DNA of 64,000 bases, from assembly GCA_002708845.1 (NCBI GenBank), contig PAPI01000024.1:496001-560000 (forward strand), read 5' to 3'. Origin of the DNA: Leeuwenhoekiella sp. Its GTDB lineage: Bacteria > Bacteroidota > Bacteroidia > Flavobacteriales > Flavobacteriaceae. The first letter of the stretch is position 1; each line of letters starts with the position of its first letter. A program made the position numbers and the translations under genes. The notes under the pieces were generated by a model that was given only the letters and a program-made list of their open reading frames with translations, did no database searches and was not told the origin of the DNA. Shown here piece after piece: positions 34,536 to 42,990 of the stretch.

Positions 34536-35005
34536 TGGTAAGTTTTAGAATCTCCAGATAATACATTAGGACCAATATCACCCTGTAATAAAAGGGTACC
34601 TAAATTATCAGCGCTTTGGTGGATATTTACATATCCATCGAAAGTTATTAACTCTTCGTAAGAAATTGGAGTACCGTCATCTAACGAAGTTACATTTCGC
34701 GTAACACTGTATTTCTCGCCATCACCAATTGATTCAAGTGTAAGAGCTATTTCTCCACCTTCTGCTGCTGTATTGAAATGTATATGAGCAGGATTAACAC
34801 CTTGTAAAGGACTATCTGTCACTAAAGAGATATTTACCGACCCATCAGGATTTTCGTAAAATGTAATTTGACCATCAGTGGATGCAGTAACTGCCATCAG
34901 ATCAAATGTAGATTGCATTCCTATCTCGACCTGAGAAGGAGAATCATCCTCACTGCACGCAAATAGCACAAATAAAGATAAAGCTAGAAAATAAAATTTT
35001 TTCAT
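32315..35005 (-). CDS. Lipoprotein with seven tandem CHRD domains
   Basis: An 896-residue lipoprotein (lipobox LFAC, Cys17). After a short N-terminus it consists of seven CHRD (chordin-like) units, each about 123 residues, at approximately 28-157, 158-280, 281-403, 404-526, 527-649, 650-772 and 773-896. Each has the core HPxHIH, then LTTLDGTTGMS, GYINFHLSA and LVAQGDIGEN. The first unit is the most diverged; units 3 and 4 are nearly identical. Bacterial CHRD proteins are usually single-domain and their role is unclear. This one should be anchored at the cell surface or periplasm as an extended beta-rich array. It is monocistronic. Confidence 0.92.
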   Translation of the reverse strand: MKKFYFLALSLFVLFACSEDDSPSQVEIGMQSTFDLMAVTASTDGQITFYENPDGSVNISLVTDSPLQGVNPAHIHFNTAAEGGEIALTLESIGDGEKYSVTRNVTSLDDGTPISYEELITFDGYVNIHQSADNLGTLLLQGDIGPNVLSGDSKTYQLVTKDVEGISGTATFTERSNGEVLLEVNLDGTPDGGMHPGHIHNNSAAETGGIALTLTTLDGTTGVSKTNITALDDGTPIDFEGLLNFDGYINFHLSADQLETLVAQGDIGENELTGDTKEYDLVTKDVEGISGTATFAKRKSGAALVTVMLDGTPDGGMHPGHIHNNSAAETGGIAKTLTTLDGTTGMSVTHIEALDDDTPIGYDDLLNFDGYINFHLSAEDLATLVAQGDIGENELTGETKVYDLNTKDVEGISGTATFAKRKSGAALVTVMLDGTPDGEMHPGHIHNNSAAETGGIAKTLTTLDGTTGMSVTHIESLDDDTPIGYDDLLNFDGYINFHLSAADLATLVAQGDIGENELTGETKVYDLETRDVPGISGTATFAERKSGAALVTVMLDGTPDGGMHPGHIHFNSAVETGDIAKTLTTLDGTTGMSITHIEALDDDTEIGYDGLLDFDGYINFHLSAADLPTLVAQGDIGANELTGNTKTYLLGSKDVATISGSALFSERKDGTTLVELNINGTPAGGMHPAHIHNNTAVEGGSIAITLGTVDGTTGMSAIQVETLDDYETPVSYSDLLDFDGYINVHLSAADLGTIVAQGDIGENELTGASKTYALNTKDVPGINGTARFEKRKNNETLVTLDIQGTPAGGEHPAHIHAGSVAEAPGDILITLTSVDGDTGMSQTNVTAFNAEDGTANEGDLITYDEMVAIDGYINVHLSAADLGTIVAQGNVGENAN

Positions 35006-35118
35006 AGTAATTTTTTAAATTAATTAAATATAATTGAAGGTATTGAATTCCAGGGTAAATTCAATACTTAAACGTACGGGAAATTTAATACCTCGAACTT
35101 TAGAAATGTGTTAAAAAA

Positions 35119-35805
35119 ATGTTAATGAGAAAAATTATCATCCTGTCAGGCGCAGGAATAAGCGCCGAAAGTGGCTTAAAAACTTTTAGAGACTCTGACG
35201 GTTTGTGGGAAGGATACAATGTGATGGAAGTTGCCAGCCCAGAAGGTTGGCGCAAAAACCGGTCGCTTGTTCTGGATTTCTATAACCAGCGCAGGAGACA
35301 ACTAAAAACGGTTGAGCCAAACGCTGCTCATAAAGCTTTGGTTGATCTGGAAGAAAAATTTGACGTTCATATTATTACGCAAAATGTTGACGACTTACAC
35401 GAGCGGGCTGGAAGCAGTCAGGTTTTACATTTGCACGGCGAACTCCTAAAAGCAAGGAGTTCAGTAGATGAAGACCTGATTTTAGACTGGTACGAGGATA
35501 TTTGCGAGGGAGATCTTTGTAAAAAAAACAGCCAGTTGCGACCTCATATTGTGTGGTTTGGTGAACTCGTTCCACTTTTAGAACCGGCTATTGAACTTAC
35601 AGCAAAGGCCGATTATATTATTATTGTAGGAACTTCTATGCAGGTATATCCGGCTGCAAGCCTCATTCATTATGCTAAACCGGAAGCTAAAATCTACTTT
35701 ATTGACCCAAAACCGAATATAGCTTCACAAAAAAACCTAAAGGTAATCGCCGAAAAAGCTTCGACGGGAGTGCCTATTGTGGTTGAACAGATGCTGAATA
35801 GTTAA
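35119..35805 (+). CDS. cobB: Sir2-family NAD-dependent protein deacylase
   Basis: A 228-residue sirtuin. GAGISAESGL (11-20) binds NAD, TQNVDDLHE (88-95) is the ribose pocket and His106 in LHGE is the catalytic base. RPHIVWFGE (141-149) is typical. The zinc-binding module is reduced: only Cys129 and Cys134 remain of the usual four cysteines. It removes acetyl or succinyl groups from lysine. The tail overlaps a converging haem-binding protein gene by 32 bases. Two ATGs at 35119 and 35125 are possible starts. Confidence 0.92.
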   Translation: MLMRKIIILSGAGISAESGLKTFRDSDGLWEGYNVMEVASPEGWRKNRSLVLDFYNQRRRQLKTVEPNAAHKALVDLEEKFDVHIITQNVDDLHERAGSSQVLHLHGELLKARSSVDEDLILDWYEDICEGDLCKKNSQLRPHIVWFGELVPLLEPAIELTAKADYIIIVGTSMQVYPAASLIHYAKPEAKIYFIDPKPNIASQKNLKVIAEKASTGVPIVVEQMLNS

Positions 35806-36247
35806 GACGTGCTGCTTTGGCCCAATTGATTAAAGCTTCGGTTTGAGCTGCAGATAATTTAGCATCACCGTGGATAAGTGTATACGATTCCAGAGGCATT
35901 TCGCCGTGCTCTACCTCTTCTATAAGCTCATCCAGTTTATGATCTTTTCGCTTTGCAGAATAACTTTCCCAATTGGCAAAATTGAGATGCTCCTTTCCTT
36001 CTTCAACGTGATCGGCAAGGAAAAAACTGGCAGGCGCCAAATTAGAATACCAGGGATATTGCGTTTGATTACTGTGGCAATCGTAGCAGGATGTCTTTAA
36101 AATACCCGCAACTTCTTCTGAGGGTTTGGTTTCCTGTACAAAAGGCTGAAGCGATTCGTAACCTCCTTCATTTTTTTCTACGGTTATAAATTGAATAACA
36201 ATGAGCGCTACCAATGCCAACATCAAAATACGCTTAATCCAGATCAT
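35774..36247 (-). CDS. Haem-binding domain protein (single CxxCH)
   Basis: A 157-residue protein with one N-terminal membrane helix or uncleaved signal (about 5-22) and a Haem_bd domain. CYDCH near residues 53-57 is a c-type haem attachment site, followed by QYPWYSNLAPASFFLADHV and later GEMPLESY, a conserved pattern in this family. It should face the periplasm and may act in electron transfer or as a peroxidase partner. Its last codons are antisense to the end of the sirtuin gene. Confidence 0.87.
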   Translation of the reverse strand: MIWIKRILMLALVALIVIQFITVEKNEGGYESLQPFVQETKPSEEVAGILKTSCYDCHSNQTQYPWYSNLAPASFFLADHVEEGKEHLNFANWESYSAKRKDHKLDELIEEVEHGEMPLESYTLIHGDAKLSAAQTEALINWAKAARLNYSASVQPQ

Positions 36248-36285
36248 AATGAGTAATTTTAAAGAACGAAAATTACTAAATCCTG

Positions 36286-36837
36286 ATGACTGAAGAAGCC
36301 TGGGTCAACGAAATTTTAAAAATATCTGCACGACTAGCAGATCGTAAAAGAGCAGGCCAACAAATATGTAACCAGCCGCAGCTCCTAAAATACTCGTTAT
36401 CATTTATTAAAACCTCTTCAAACTCTGAATTGACAACAAAATCGGCTTATGCAGTTGACCAGGCTTTGCGAGAGGATATTGAACTTCTTAAAAATTATAA
36501 ACCGCTATTTTTTCAGACTCTGGTTACTGTTACAGGTGATACCGAAAAACGCATTTTTGCGAAAATTCTCGAACTTGTATCTCAATCATATATAAAAAAA
36601 CACTTTCCACTTAGTGAACAGGAACTGCAATTGATGATTTCAACCTGCTTTGACTGGCTAATGACTAATGAAAAAGTAGCGGTAAAAGTTTTTGCTATGC
36701 AGTGCATCTATAATCTGAAAGAGACTCAACCTTGGATTGTAAGCGAACTCAAAGCGCAGCTTGAAAACCAGTTTCAAAACGCATCACAGGCATTTCAATC
36801 ACGAGCACGTCACATTCTAAAAAAGCTAAAAAACTAA
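36286..36837 (+). CDS. HEAT-like helical protein preceding purB
   Basis: A 183-residue, almost fully alpha-helical protein with no membrane segment or signal. The helix pairs look like HEAT-type repeats (for example KVAVKVFAMQCIYNL). I recall that relatives are sometimes labelled adenylosuccinate lyase in databases, but no lyase motif is present, and that name most likely comes from the neighbouring purB gene. It ends 20 bases before the purB promoter, so it has separate control. Function is unknown. Confidence 0.7.
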   Translation: MTEEAWVNEILKISARLADRKRAGQQICNQPQLLKYSLSFIKTSSNSELTTKSAYAVDQALREDIELLKNYKPLFFQTLVTVTGDTEKRIFAKILELVSQSYIKKHFPLSEQELQLMISTCFDWLMTNEKVAVKVFAMQCIYNLKETQPWIVSELKAQLENQFQNASQAFQSRARHILKKLKN

Positions 36838-36856
36838 GTTTATATGCATTTTCTGC

Positions 36857-36886
36857 TTGCTGACCGCAATGAGCTGTGTATCTTTG
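36857..36886 (+). promoter_or_regulatory. purB promoter
   Basis: TTG at 36857-36859, then exactly 19 bases, then TATCTTTG at 36879-36886. This is a full match to the Bacteroidota -33/-7 consensus. The ATG at 36910 gives a leader of about 15-20 bases and rules out an earlier start at 36844. Confidence 0.8.
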
Positions 36887-36909
36887 CGCTTTTAAAACCA
36901 AAAGCAATT

Positions 36910-38253
36910 ATGTCTTTAAGTTCTCTGGAAGCTGTTTCTCCTATTGACGGCAGATACGCCGCTAAAACAGCAGCACTCGCTGCCTTTTTTTCTGAAAAAG
37001 CACTTATTAAATACCGTATCAAAGTAGAGATTGAATATTTTATCGCGCTTTGTGAAGTACCGCTGCCTCAACTAGAAGGGTTTCCTAAAGAAAAATACAG
37101 CCAACTCCGTGCCATCTACGATGACTTTTCTCTGGAAGATGCACAAAAAGTAAAAGAGATTGAAAGTGTTACCAACCACGATGTAAAGGCTGTCGAATAT
37201 TTTATTAAAGAAAAATTTGATGCTCTTGATCTAAAGGAGTCTAAAGAGTTTATTCATTTTGGTTTGACGTCACAAGATATCAACAACACAGCAATCCCTT
37301 TAAGCCTTAAGGATGCTACAAATCAAGTATATCTTCCTGAACTTTTAGAAGTTGTAGATCACTTAAAGCAGCTTGCTGATGAGTGGGAAAGCGTATCGAT
37401 GCTTGCGCGTACCCACGGCCAGCCAGCATCTCCTACCCGATTGGGAAAAGAGATTGAAGTATTCATCGTACGTATCGAGGAGCAGGTAAAACTGCTGAAG
37501 GCAATACCAAGCGCGGCTAAATTTGGAGGAGCAACAGGTAACTTCAATGCACATCACGTCGCTTATCCAGAAATAGACTGGAAAAAGTTTGGAAAGTCTT
37601 TTGTAAACGGCACTTTAAAATTACACCATTCCTTCCCTACCACGCAAATCGAACATTACGATCATATGGCTGCGCTTTTTGACAATATGAAGCGCATCAA
37701 CACGATTTTGCTTGACCTAAATCGCGATTTCTGGAGCTATATCTCTATGGATTACTTCAAGCAGAAAATCAAAGCAGGAGAAGTAGGCTCTTCGGCCATG
37801 CCACATAAAGTGAACCCAATTGATTTTGAGAATAGCGAAGGAAATTTAGGAATAGCCAATGCTCTTTTTGAACATTTATCAGCAAAATTACCGGTTTCGC
37901 GCCTGCAGCGGGATCTTACAGACAGTACTGTTCTACGTAATATTGGTGTTCCATTTGGTCATACGCTTATCGGCTTGCAAAGTACCCTTAAAGGACTGAA
38001 TAAATTACTGCTTAACGAAAGTAAATTCAATCAGGATCTGGAGAATAACTGGGCAGTTGTTGCTGAAGCCATACAAACCATATTAAGACGCGAAGGATAT
38101 GCAAATCCTTATGAAGCTCTTAAAGGACTTACCCGTACCAATGATGCTATCACTGAAACTTCAATGCATAATTTTATTGATACTTTAGAGGTAAGTGACG
38201 CGATAAAAACAGAACTCAAAGCGGTTACCCCCGCTAATTATACCGGAATCTAA
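36910..38253 (+). CDS. purB: Adenylosuccinate lyase
   Basis: A 447-residue enzyme that releases fumarate from SAICAR and adenylosuccinate in purine synthesis. The start MSLSSLEAVSPIDGRYA fits the family. The signature loop SSAMPHKVNPIDFEN near 297 carries the catalytic Ser, and THGQPASPT near 163 has the catalytic His. The length and order match E. coli-type PurB. Its stop overlaps the next small gene (TAATG). A full-consensus promoter lies directly upstream. Confidence 0.96.
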   Translation: MSLSSLEAVSPIDGRYAAKTAALAAFFSEKALIKYRIKVEIEYFIALCEVPLPQLEGFPKEKYSQLRAIYDDFSLEDAQKVKEIESVTNHDVKAVEYFIKEKFDALDLKESKEFIHFGLTSQDINNTAIPLSLKDATNQVYLPELLEVVDHLKQLADEWESVSMLARTHGQPASPTRLGKEIEVFIVRIEEQVKLLKAIPSAAKFGGATGNFNAHHVAYPEIDWKKFGKSFVNGTLKLHHSFPTTQIEHYDHMAALFDNMKRINTILLDLNRDFWSYISMDYFKQKIKAGEVGSSAMPHKVNPIDFENSEGNLGIANALFEHLSAKLPVSRLQRDLTDSTVLRNIGVPFGHTLIGLQSTLKGLNKLLLNESKFNQDLENNWAVVAEAIQTILRREGYANPYEALKGLTRTNDAITETSMHNFIDTLEVSDAIKTELKAVTPANYTGI

Positions 38254-38435
38254 TGACTAGAAAGTTCTCGCTAAACCTGTTTTTAGTAATTCTGCTTTAC
38301 AGTTGTATACTCATAAGCGGATTACTCAATATTTTGACAAGAGTCGAAGTACTAGCGGGTTTAGCGGTGATTTTTGGTTTGCTGCTTTTTAATTTGATCA
38401 AAAATCAAAGCAAAGACACTGCTTCAAGACGTTAA
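38253..38435 (+). CDS. Small two-helix membrane protein after purB
   Basis: A 60-residue protein with two predicted membrane helices (about 8-26 and 32-48) and a basic, polar C-terminal tail. The ATG overlaps the purB stop in TAATG, so it is probably translated by coupling. The family is not recognised. Its end overlaps the converging ackA gene by four bases. Confidence 0.6.
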   Translation: MTRKFSLNLFLVILLYSCILISGLLNILTRVEVLAGLAVIFGLLLFNLIKNQSKDTASRR

Positions 38436-39625
38436 TTTTCAACACCTACTGAATTATAGACCTGGTTTGCAATTTCTAATTCTTCATTAGTAGGTATAAT
38501 CAAAACTTTTACTTTAGCTTCCTTAGACTGAATTTCGTGGATCCCTTTTTTACGCTCAAGATTAGCGCTCACATCAATAGAGATTCCGAGAAAATCCATT
38601 TTCTCACAAACCAAGCGTCGTATCGTACTACTGTTTTCACCAATACCGGCAGTAAATACAAGAGCATCCAAACCGTTAAGTGCAGCCGCATAGGCGCCTA
38701 TGTATTTGCGAATGCGATAAGCATTCATTTCCAGAGCCAGTTTACAAACTGCGTCCCCCGCTTCGGCTTTTGCTTCGATATCTCGCAGATCGCTATACCC
38801 GGTGAGCCCCAGCATCCCGCTCTCTTTGTTTAACAGGGTATTTACCTCCTGCACGCTGTAACCCAGTTTTTCCTGAAGATAAAACACCACGGTCTGATCG
38901 ATATCTCCGGCACGCGTTCCCATAATGAGTCCGTTTGCAGGGCCAAATCCCAATGAAGTATCTATGGGTTTGCCATTTTCAAGCGCGGTCATACTGCAGC
39001 CGTTACCTAAATGAATGGTGATCAGTTTTAGATTTTCAGCATTCAGATATTCCTGAGCCTTTGCACTTACATACTTATGACTGGTACCGTGAAAACCATA
39101 CGTGCGAATGTGTTCCTCGTTTAAAAAACGTTGTGGAATCGCAAATTGATACGCCTTTTGGGGAATACTGCTGAAAAAAGCCGTGTCAAAAACACAAAAT
39201 TGCTCTGCGTTTGGAAAAAGCGCTTCTGCAACCTCAATTCCGGTTAAGTTAGCTGGATTATGAAGCGGAGCAAGCGAAAAAAGCTGTCTGATGTTTTCTT
39301 TTACATCTTCGGTTACGCGGTTGATTTCGCTGAATTTCTGCCCGCCATGAACTACCCGGTGTCCTACAGCATCCACCTCATCAGCGCTGTCAATGACTCC
39401 CGATTGTGGATTCATCAGCACCGTGGCAATTTTTTTGAGCCCAACGTTATGGTCTGCAAAATCTTCGTCGTATTTAAGACTTCCACGTTCTGATTTATAC
39501 TGAATGCTTCCACCTTCTATCCCTATGCGTTCTACCATTCCTGAAGCCAGCACACGGGCTATAGGCATTCTTATTAATTGAAATTTTATCGAAGAGCTAC
39601 CGCTGTTGATCACAAGTATGTTCAT
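38432..39625 (-). CDS. ackA: Acetate kinase
   Basis: A 397-residue enzyme making ATP and acetate from acetyl phosphate. The N-terminal signature VINSGSSSIKF and the segments THLGNGCSM, FDTAFF and GFGPANGLIMGTRAGDID hold the phosphate- and acetate-binding residues; FTAGIGENSS is near the C-terminus. The length is normal. It is 71 bases downstream of pta on the same strand, the usual pair for overflow metabolism and acetyl-phosphate supply. Confidence 0.97.
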   Translation of the reverse strand: MNILVINSGSSSIKFQLIRMPIARVLASGMVERIGIEGGSIQYKSERGSLKYDEDFADHNVGLKKIATVLMNPQSGVIDSADEVDAVGHRVVHGGQKFSEINRVTEDVKENIRQLFSLAPLHNPANLTGIEVAEALFPNAEQFCVFDTAFFSSIPQKAYQFAIPQRFLNEEHIRTYGFHGTSHKYVSAKAQEYLNAENLKLITIHLGNGCSMTALENGKPIDTSLGFGPANGLIMGTRAGDIDQTVVFYLQEKLGYSVQEVNTLLNKESGMLGLTGYSDLRDIEAKAEAGDAVCKLALEMNAYRIRKYIGAYAAALNGLDALVFTAGIGENSSTIRRLVCEKMDFLGISIDVSANLERKKGIHEIQSKEAKVKVLIIPTNEELEIANQVYNSVGVEN

Positions 39626-39696
39626 CTTTCTATATCGTATATTAAGCTAAGCCACCAATTGTTTACTATTACCCTTTAGACTTTCCGCTTTGCGTA

Positions 39697-41790
39697 TTAA
39701 ATACCCTGCGCCTGAATTGCGGTAATGATTACCGTATTAAAAATATCTTCTACAGTACAACCTCTGCTCAGGTCATTTACCGGCTTGTTTAGTCCCTGTA
39801 GCATAGGCCCAATCGCAAGAGCTCCGGTCTCCCGCTGTACTGCTTTATAGGTATTATTCCCGGTATTTAAATCCGGAAAAATTAAAACACTGGCCTGCCC
39901 CGCTACTTCTGAATCAGGTAATTTACTTTTACCGATAGCTGCATCAACAGCAGCATCGTATTGAATAGGACCTTCTACTTTAAGGTCAGGGCGCTGTTTT
40001 TTTACAATTTCAGTAGCCTCACGCACGCGGTCTACATCTTCACCTTTACCGCTGGTTCCTGAGGAATAGGATAGCATTGCAATTTTGGGTTCAATACCAA
40101 ATGCCAGACTGCTTTCTGCGGAAGAAATAGCGATTTCTGCCAGTTCACTTGCCGAAGGATTTGGGTTGATGGCACAATCACCAAAAACCGAAACCCGGTC
40201 TTCCAGACACATAAAGAACACCGAAGAAACTACCGATACGCCCGGTTTAGTCTTTATAAACTGAAGCGCCGGTTTTATCGTGTGGGCTGTTGTATGGGCT
40301 GCGCCACTCACCATCCCGTCTGCGTGCCCCTTATAAATCATCATGGTGCCGTAATACGACACATCAGACATCCAGTCACGGGCGATATCCATATTTACGT
40401 TTTTATGTTTGCGTAGCTCGTAAAATGTTTTTACATAGTCTTCAAAATGTTCAGAATCTACCGGATTTATGACCGAAATATTTTCGAGATTTAGCGGGAT
40501 ACTGTGCTGAACGGCAACCTCTTTTATTTTTTCCAGTTCACCCAAAAGCGTGATTTGTACAATATCAAGCTCCACCAGCTGTACAGCAGCATTAAGTATA
40601 CGCGGGTCTGTCCCCTCAGGCAAGACAATGTGTTTCTTTTTGGTTGAAGCCCGCTTCATCAGGCCATACTGAAACATTCTTGGGGTAATCCCTTTCGGTT
40701 TCAGGTTTATCAAACGCTCTATAAGCTGATCAAAAGAAACTTCTTTCTCAAAAACGGTAAGCGAAGTTTCAATCTTAGATTTGCTGGTAGCATAAATCTT
40801 TGACTTGATATTTCCCACACGATTAGTAACTGAAAACGTACCATCGTCAACTGAAACTATAGGAACAATCTGCGACAAACCTTCTATCAGTTTTAGAATG
40901 GGTTCTTCAGGAACCAGACCTCCGGTCAGAATAATTCCTGAAATACGTGGATAATTAGTCGAAATATTGGCCTGTAAAGCACCTAATATAATATCTGCAC
41001 GATCACCAGGAGTAATTACCAGACTGTCCTGCTTTAGATGGGTCAGATAATTGCGCAACTGCATTGCACCCACTCCAAAATTACCGGTTTGATTGTCTAG
41101 AAATTCGTTTCCAAATAAAACCTTCCCATCCAGTTCTTCTACAATTTCTTTAATGGTAGGATGGGCCAGTTTTTCGGTAAAAGGAATCGCAAAAACCTCA
41201 ACATTATCTGGAAGAAAATTACTCAAACCCTTCTTGGCTATCTGCAAATTTTCGGGCTGTACTTTATTTGCCACTATACCCATTACCGATACATCCCGTT
41301 CTGTAAAAGACGTGTAAGCGATTTGCAAACTTCCCAGAAGTTCTTCTTCGGTTTTACCCACGCCACTTCCTACTAAAATAACCGGAAGTCCCAGATTTTT
41401 GGCGATAAGCACGTTGGTGTCAAATTCAAAAACACTGCCTTCTCCTGTAAAATCAGAACCTTCTACCAAAACAAAATCAAACTGATCTTCGAGGCTTTTA
41501 TATTTGGTAATGATGGTATCAAGAATCTCCCCCGATTTGCCTTTATTGCGCTTTTTAATGAGCTGGCTGGTTGTAAATGCATAGGCATCGTTATAATCAA
41601 GCGGAATGTCAAAAAAAGAAAGTACGGTATTGATGTGGTTATCTTTAGAATCGGCCTTACTGTCGTCAATAACTGGCCTGAAATACCCCACTTTTGCAGT
41701 CTTACCCAAGAGTGTGCGCATAAGTCCTAATGAAATGATAGACTTGCCACTATTGGGTTCAAGAGTAGCTATATATATACCTTTATTCAT
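39697..41790 (-). CDS. pta: Phosphate acetyltransferase (long form with DRTGG domain)
   Basis: A 697-residue enzyme. The N-terminal third is an AAA-like BioD-type domain (segments EPNSGKSIISLGLMRTL and VEGSDF), the middle a DRTGG domain (about 215-325), and the C-terminal part (from about 370) the PTA_PTB catalytic domain with LPEGTDPRIL, DGMVSGAAHTTAHT and LSYSSGTSGKG. This arrangement is that of the regulated Pta of E. coli. It converts acetyl-CoA and phosphate to acetyl phosphate, which AckA uses. It is transcribed ahead of ackA. Confidence 0.97.
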   Translation of the reverse strand: MNKGIYIATLEPNSGKSIISLGLMRTLLGKTAKVGYFRPVIDDSKADSKDNHINTVLSFFDIPLDYNDAYAFTTSQLIKKRNKGKSGEILDTIITKYKSLEDQFDFVLVEGSDFTGEGSVFEFDTNVLIAKNLGLPVILVGSGVGKTEEELLGSLQIAYTSFTERDVSVMGIVANKVQPENLQIAKKGLSNFLPDNVEVFAIPFTEKLAHPTIKEIVEELDGKVLFGNEFLDNQTGNFGVGAMQLRNYLTHLKQDSLVITPGDRADIILGALQANISTNYPRISGIILTGGLVPEEPILKLIEGLSQIVPIVSVDDGTFSVTNRVGNIKSKIYATSKSKIETSLTVFEKEVSFDQLIERLINLKPKGITPRMFQYGLMKRASTKKKHIVLPEGTDPRILNAAVQLVELDIVQITLLGELEKIKEVAVQHSIPLNLENISVINPVDSEHFEDYVKTFYELRKHKNVNMDIARDWMSDVSYYGTMMIYKGHADGMVSGAAHTTAHTIKPALQFIKTKPGVSVVSSVFFMCLEDRVSVFGDCAINPNPSASELAEIAISSAESSLAFGIEPKIAMLSYSSGTSGKGEDVDRVREATEIVKKQRPDLKVEGPIQYDAAVDAAIGKSKLPDSEVAGQASVLIFPDLNTGNNTYKAVQRETGALAIGPMLQGLNKPVNDLSRGCTVEDIFNTVIITAIQAQGI

Positions 41791-41806
41791 AAGCGTTTAT
41801 TTGTTT

Positions 41807-41814
41807 CAAAATTA
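41807..41814 (-). promoter_or_regulatory. Possible -7 element of the pta-ackA operon
   Basis: On the minus strand TAATTTTG matches TAnnTTTG and lies 16 bases before the pta ATG. No TTG stands at the right distance upstream, so support is limited. Confidence 0.35.
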
Positions 41815-41870
41815 CGACATTAAGACTTCAACAGCGAGCTTTACCTATATGCATAGCTTTGTTAAGAGCA

Positions 41871-41895
41871 AAAAAAAGAGGGCAAAAGCCCTCTT
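41871..41895 (-). terminator. Terminator of the sigma/DUF4252 operon
   Basis: AAGAGGGC / GCCCTCTT with an AAAA loop, followed by a T run on the minus strand. Confidence 0.85.
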
Positions 41896-41917
41896 GATAT
41901 CTATAGTTTACAACAGT

Positions 41918-42454
41918 TTATTTAAAAACATCCATAATACCTTCAAAGCTTCCTGTGTTTAGGGTTGCGCTGCTGGTATCCATAGTTTCGGCGAAGCGTA
42001 CCATATCGGCAACATTCATATTGTCACCTAAAACCCGAGCTACCAGAAACCCCTTATTTTCATCCTGAGCAAAAACCACAACTTCGTCTATTGCGTCTTC
42101 GTCTCCTTTGATAAAAATACGCATACGCTGTTCTGTATTACCTACTTTCATCAGCTCATCATAATCATCGTTTTGAAGAATGGTCTTGAGCTTGGCCGTT
42201 TCGGTATTATAAAAACTGGTGTCTTTAAGAGAATAAGCCAGTAGATTGATTTTCTTCACCGACTCCACCACTTTTTGCTGATCTGCTGAAAGCTTTTCGC
42301 TTGCGGGGGCAATTAGACTGGTAGGCACGTCCAGCATAATAAAGTCATCGTTTTCCTTACTGTCTATATAATACTCCTGTAGCGACTGCTCCTGGTTACA
42401 ACTCAGCAAACTGAAGAATGCCAAAGCCAGTACACTTAATTTTATAAATTTCAT
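41918..42454 (-). CDS. DUF4252 lipoprotein
   Basis: A 178-residue lipoprotein (lipobox LLSC, Cys19). The rest is a DUF4252 domain, with the segments KKINLLAYSLKDTSFYN and IKGDEDAIDEVVVFAQ. It stands last in an operon with an ECF sigma factor, a membrane anti-sigma-like protein and a second DUF4252 protein. Function is unknown. The position suggests part of an envelope sensing or response module. Confidence 0.85.
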   Translation of the reverse strand: MKFIKLSVLALAFFSLLSCNQEQSLQEYYIDSKENDDFIMLDVPTSLIAPASEKLSADQQKVVESVKKINLLAYSLKDTSFYNTETAKLKTILQNDDYDELMKVGNTEQRMRIFIKGDEDAIDEVVVFAQDENKGFLVARVLGDNMNVADMVRFAETMDTSSATLNTGSFEGIMDVFK

Positions 42455-42455
42455 C

Positions 42456-42974
42456 TTAGTCTACTTTTACGTTTTTAAGCTCCTCACTACCTTCAAAATT
42501 GATACTGCTGGCGATTTTGCCTATTTCTTTTAAGTCAATGTCTCCGGTAATTTTTATGATAACCGTATCTTCATCACCCTCACCGTTTAAAAACATTAAG
42601 AACTCGCTTACGAAATCTTCGCTTTTACCGGGCTTGTAATAAAAATTCACGTTTTTACCATCATCTTTTACACGCATCAATTGCTCTAGCTTTTGTGATC
42701 CCTTGTAAGCATTAAACTCACTTTTCATCATACTGGCTGCAGAACTATTCTTGGTAGCATAAACCTGAATCTCCTTAAGGCTATTAACCATATTGATGTA
42801 ATTTTTCATCTCAGGATCTTTAGAGTCCAGATCCATCTTGCCCAGAAGCTTGAACATTTTTTGATTCATAACCATTGCGGTTACATCTTTCATATCTTCA
42901 AACTTCTCGAAGCTTTGTGAAAAACCGGTAAGACTTAAGCTTACCAAAAGGATTGTAATTACTAATTTTCTCAT
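42456..42974 (-). CDS. Exported DUF4252 protein
   Basis: A 172-residue protein with a cleavable signal peptide (ending near GFSQ). It shares the DUF4252 pattern with the next gene: NSLKEIQVYATKNSS and VIIKITGDIDLKEIGKI. The following DUF4252 lipoprotein starts two bases after its stop, so the pair was probably produced by duplication and is co-translated. One product would be soluble in the periplasm and the other lipid-anchored. Confidence 0.85.
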   Translation of the reverse strand: MRKLVITILLVSLSLTGFSQSFEKFEDMKDVTAMVMNQKMFKLLGKMDLDSKDPEMKNYINMVNSLKEIQVYATKNSSAASMMKSEFNAYKGSQKLEQLMRVKDDGKNVNFYYKPGKSEDFVSEFLMFLNGEGDEDTVIIKITGDIDLKEIGKIASSINFEGSEELKNVKVD

Positions 42975-42990
42975 TGTTTTTTGATTTTGA

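Noticed and set aside
36286-36837. Second adenylosuccinate lyase or fragment
   Set aside because: None of the lyase signature segments is present; the real purB follows.
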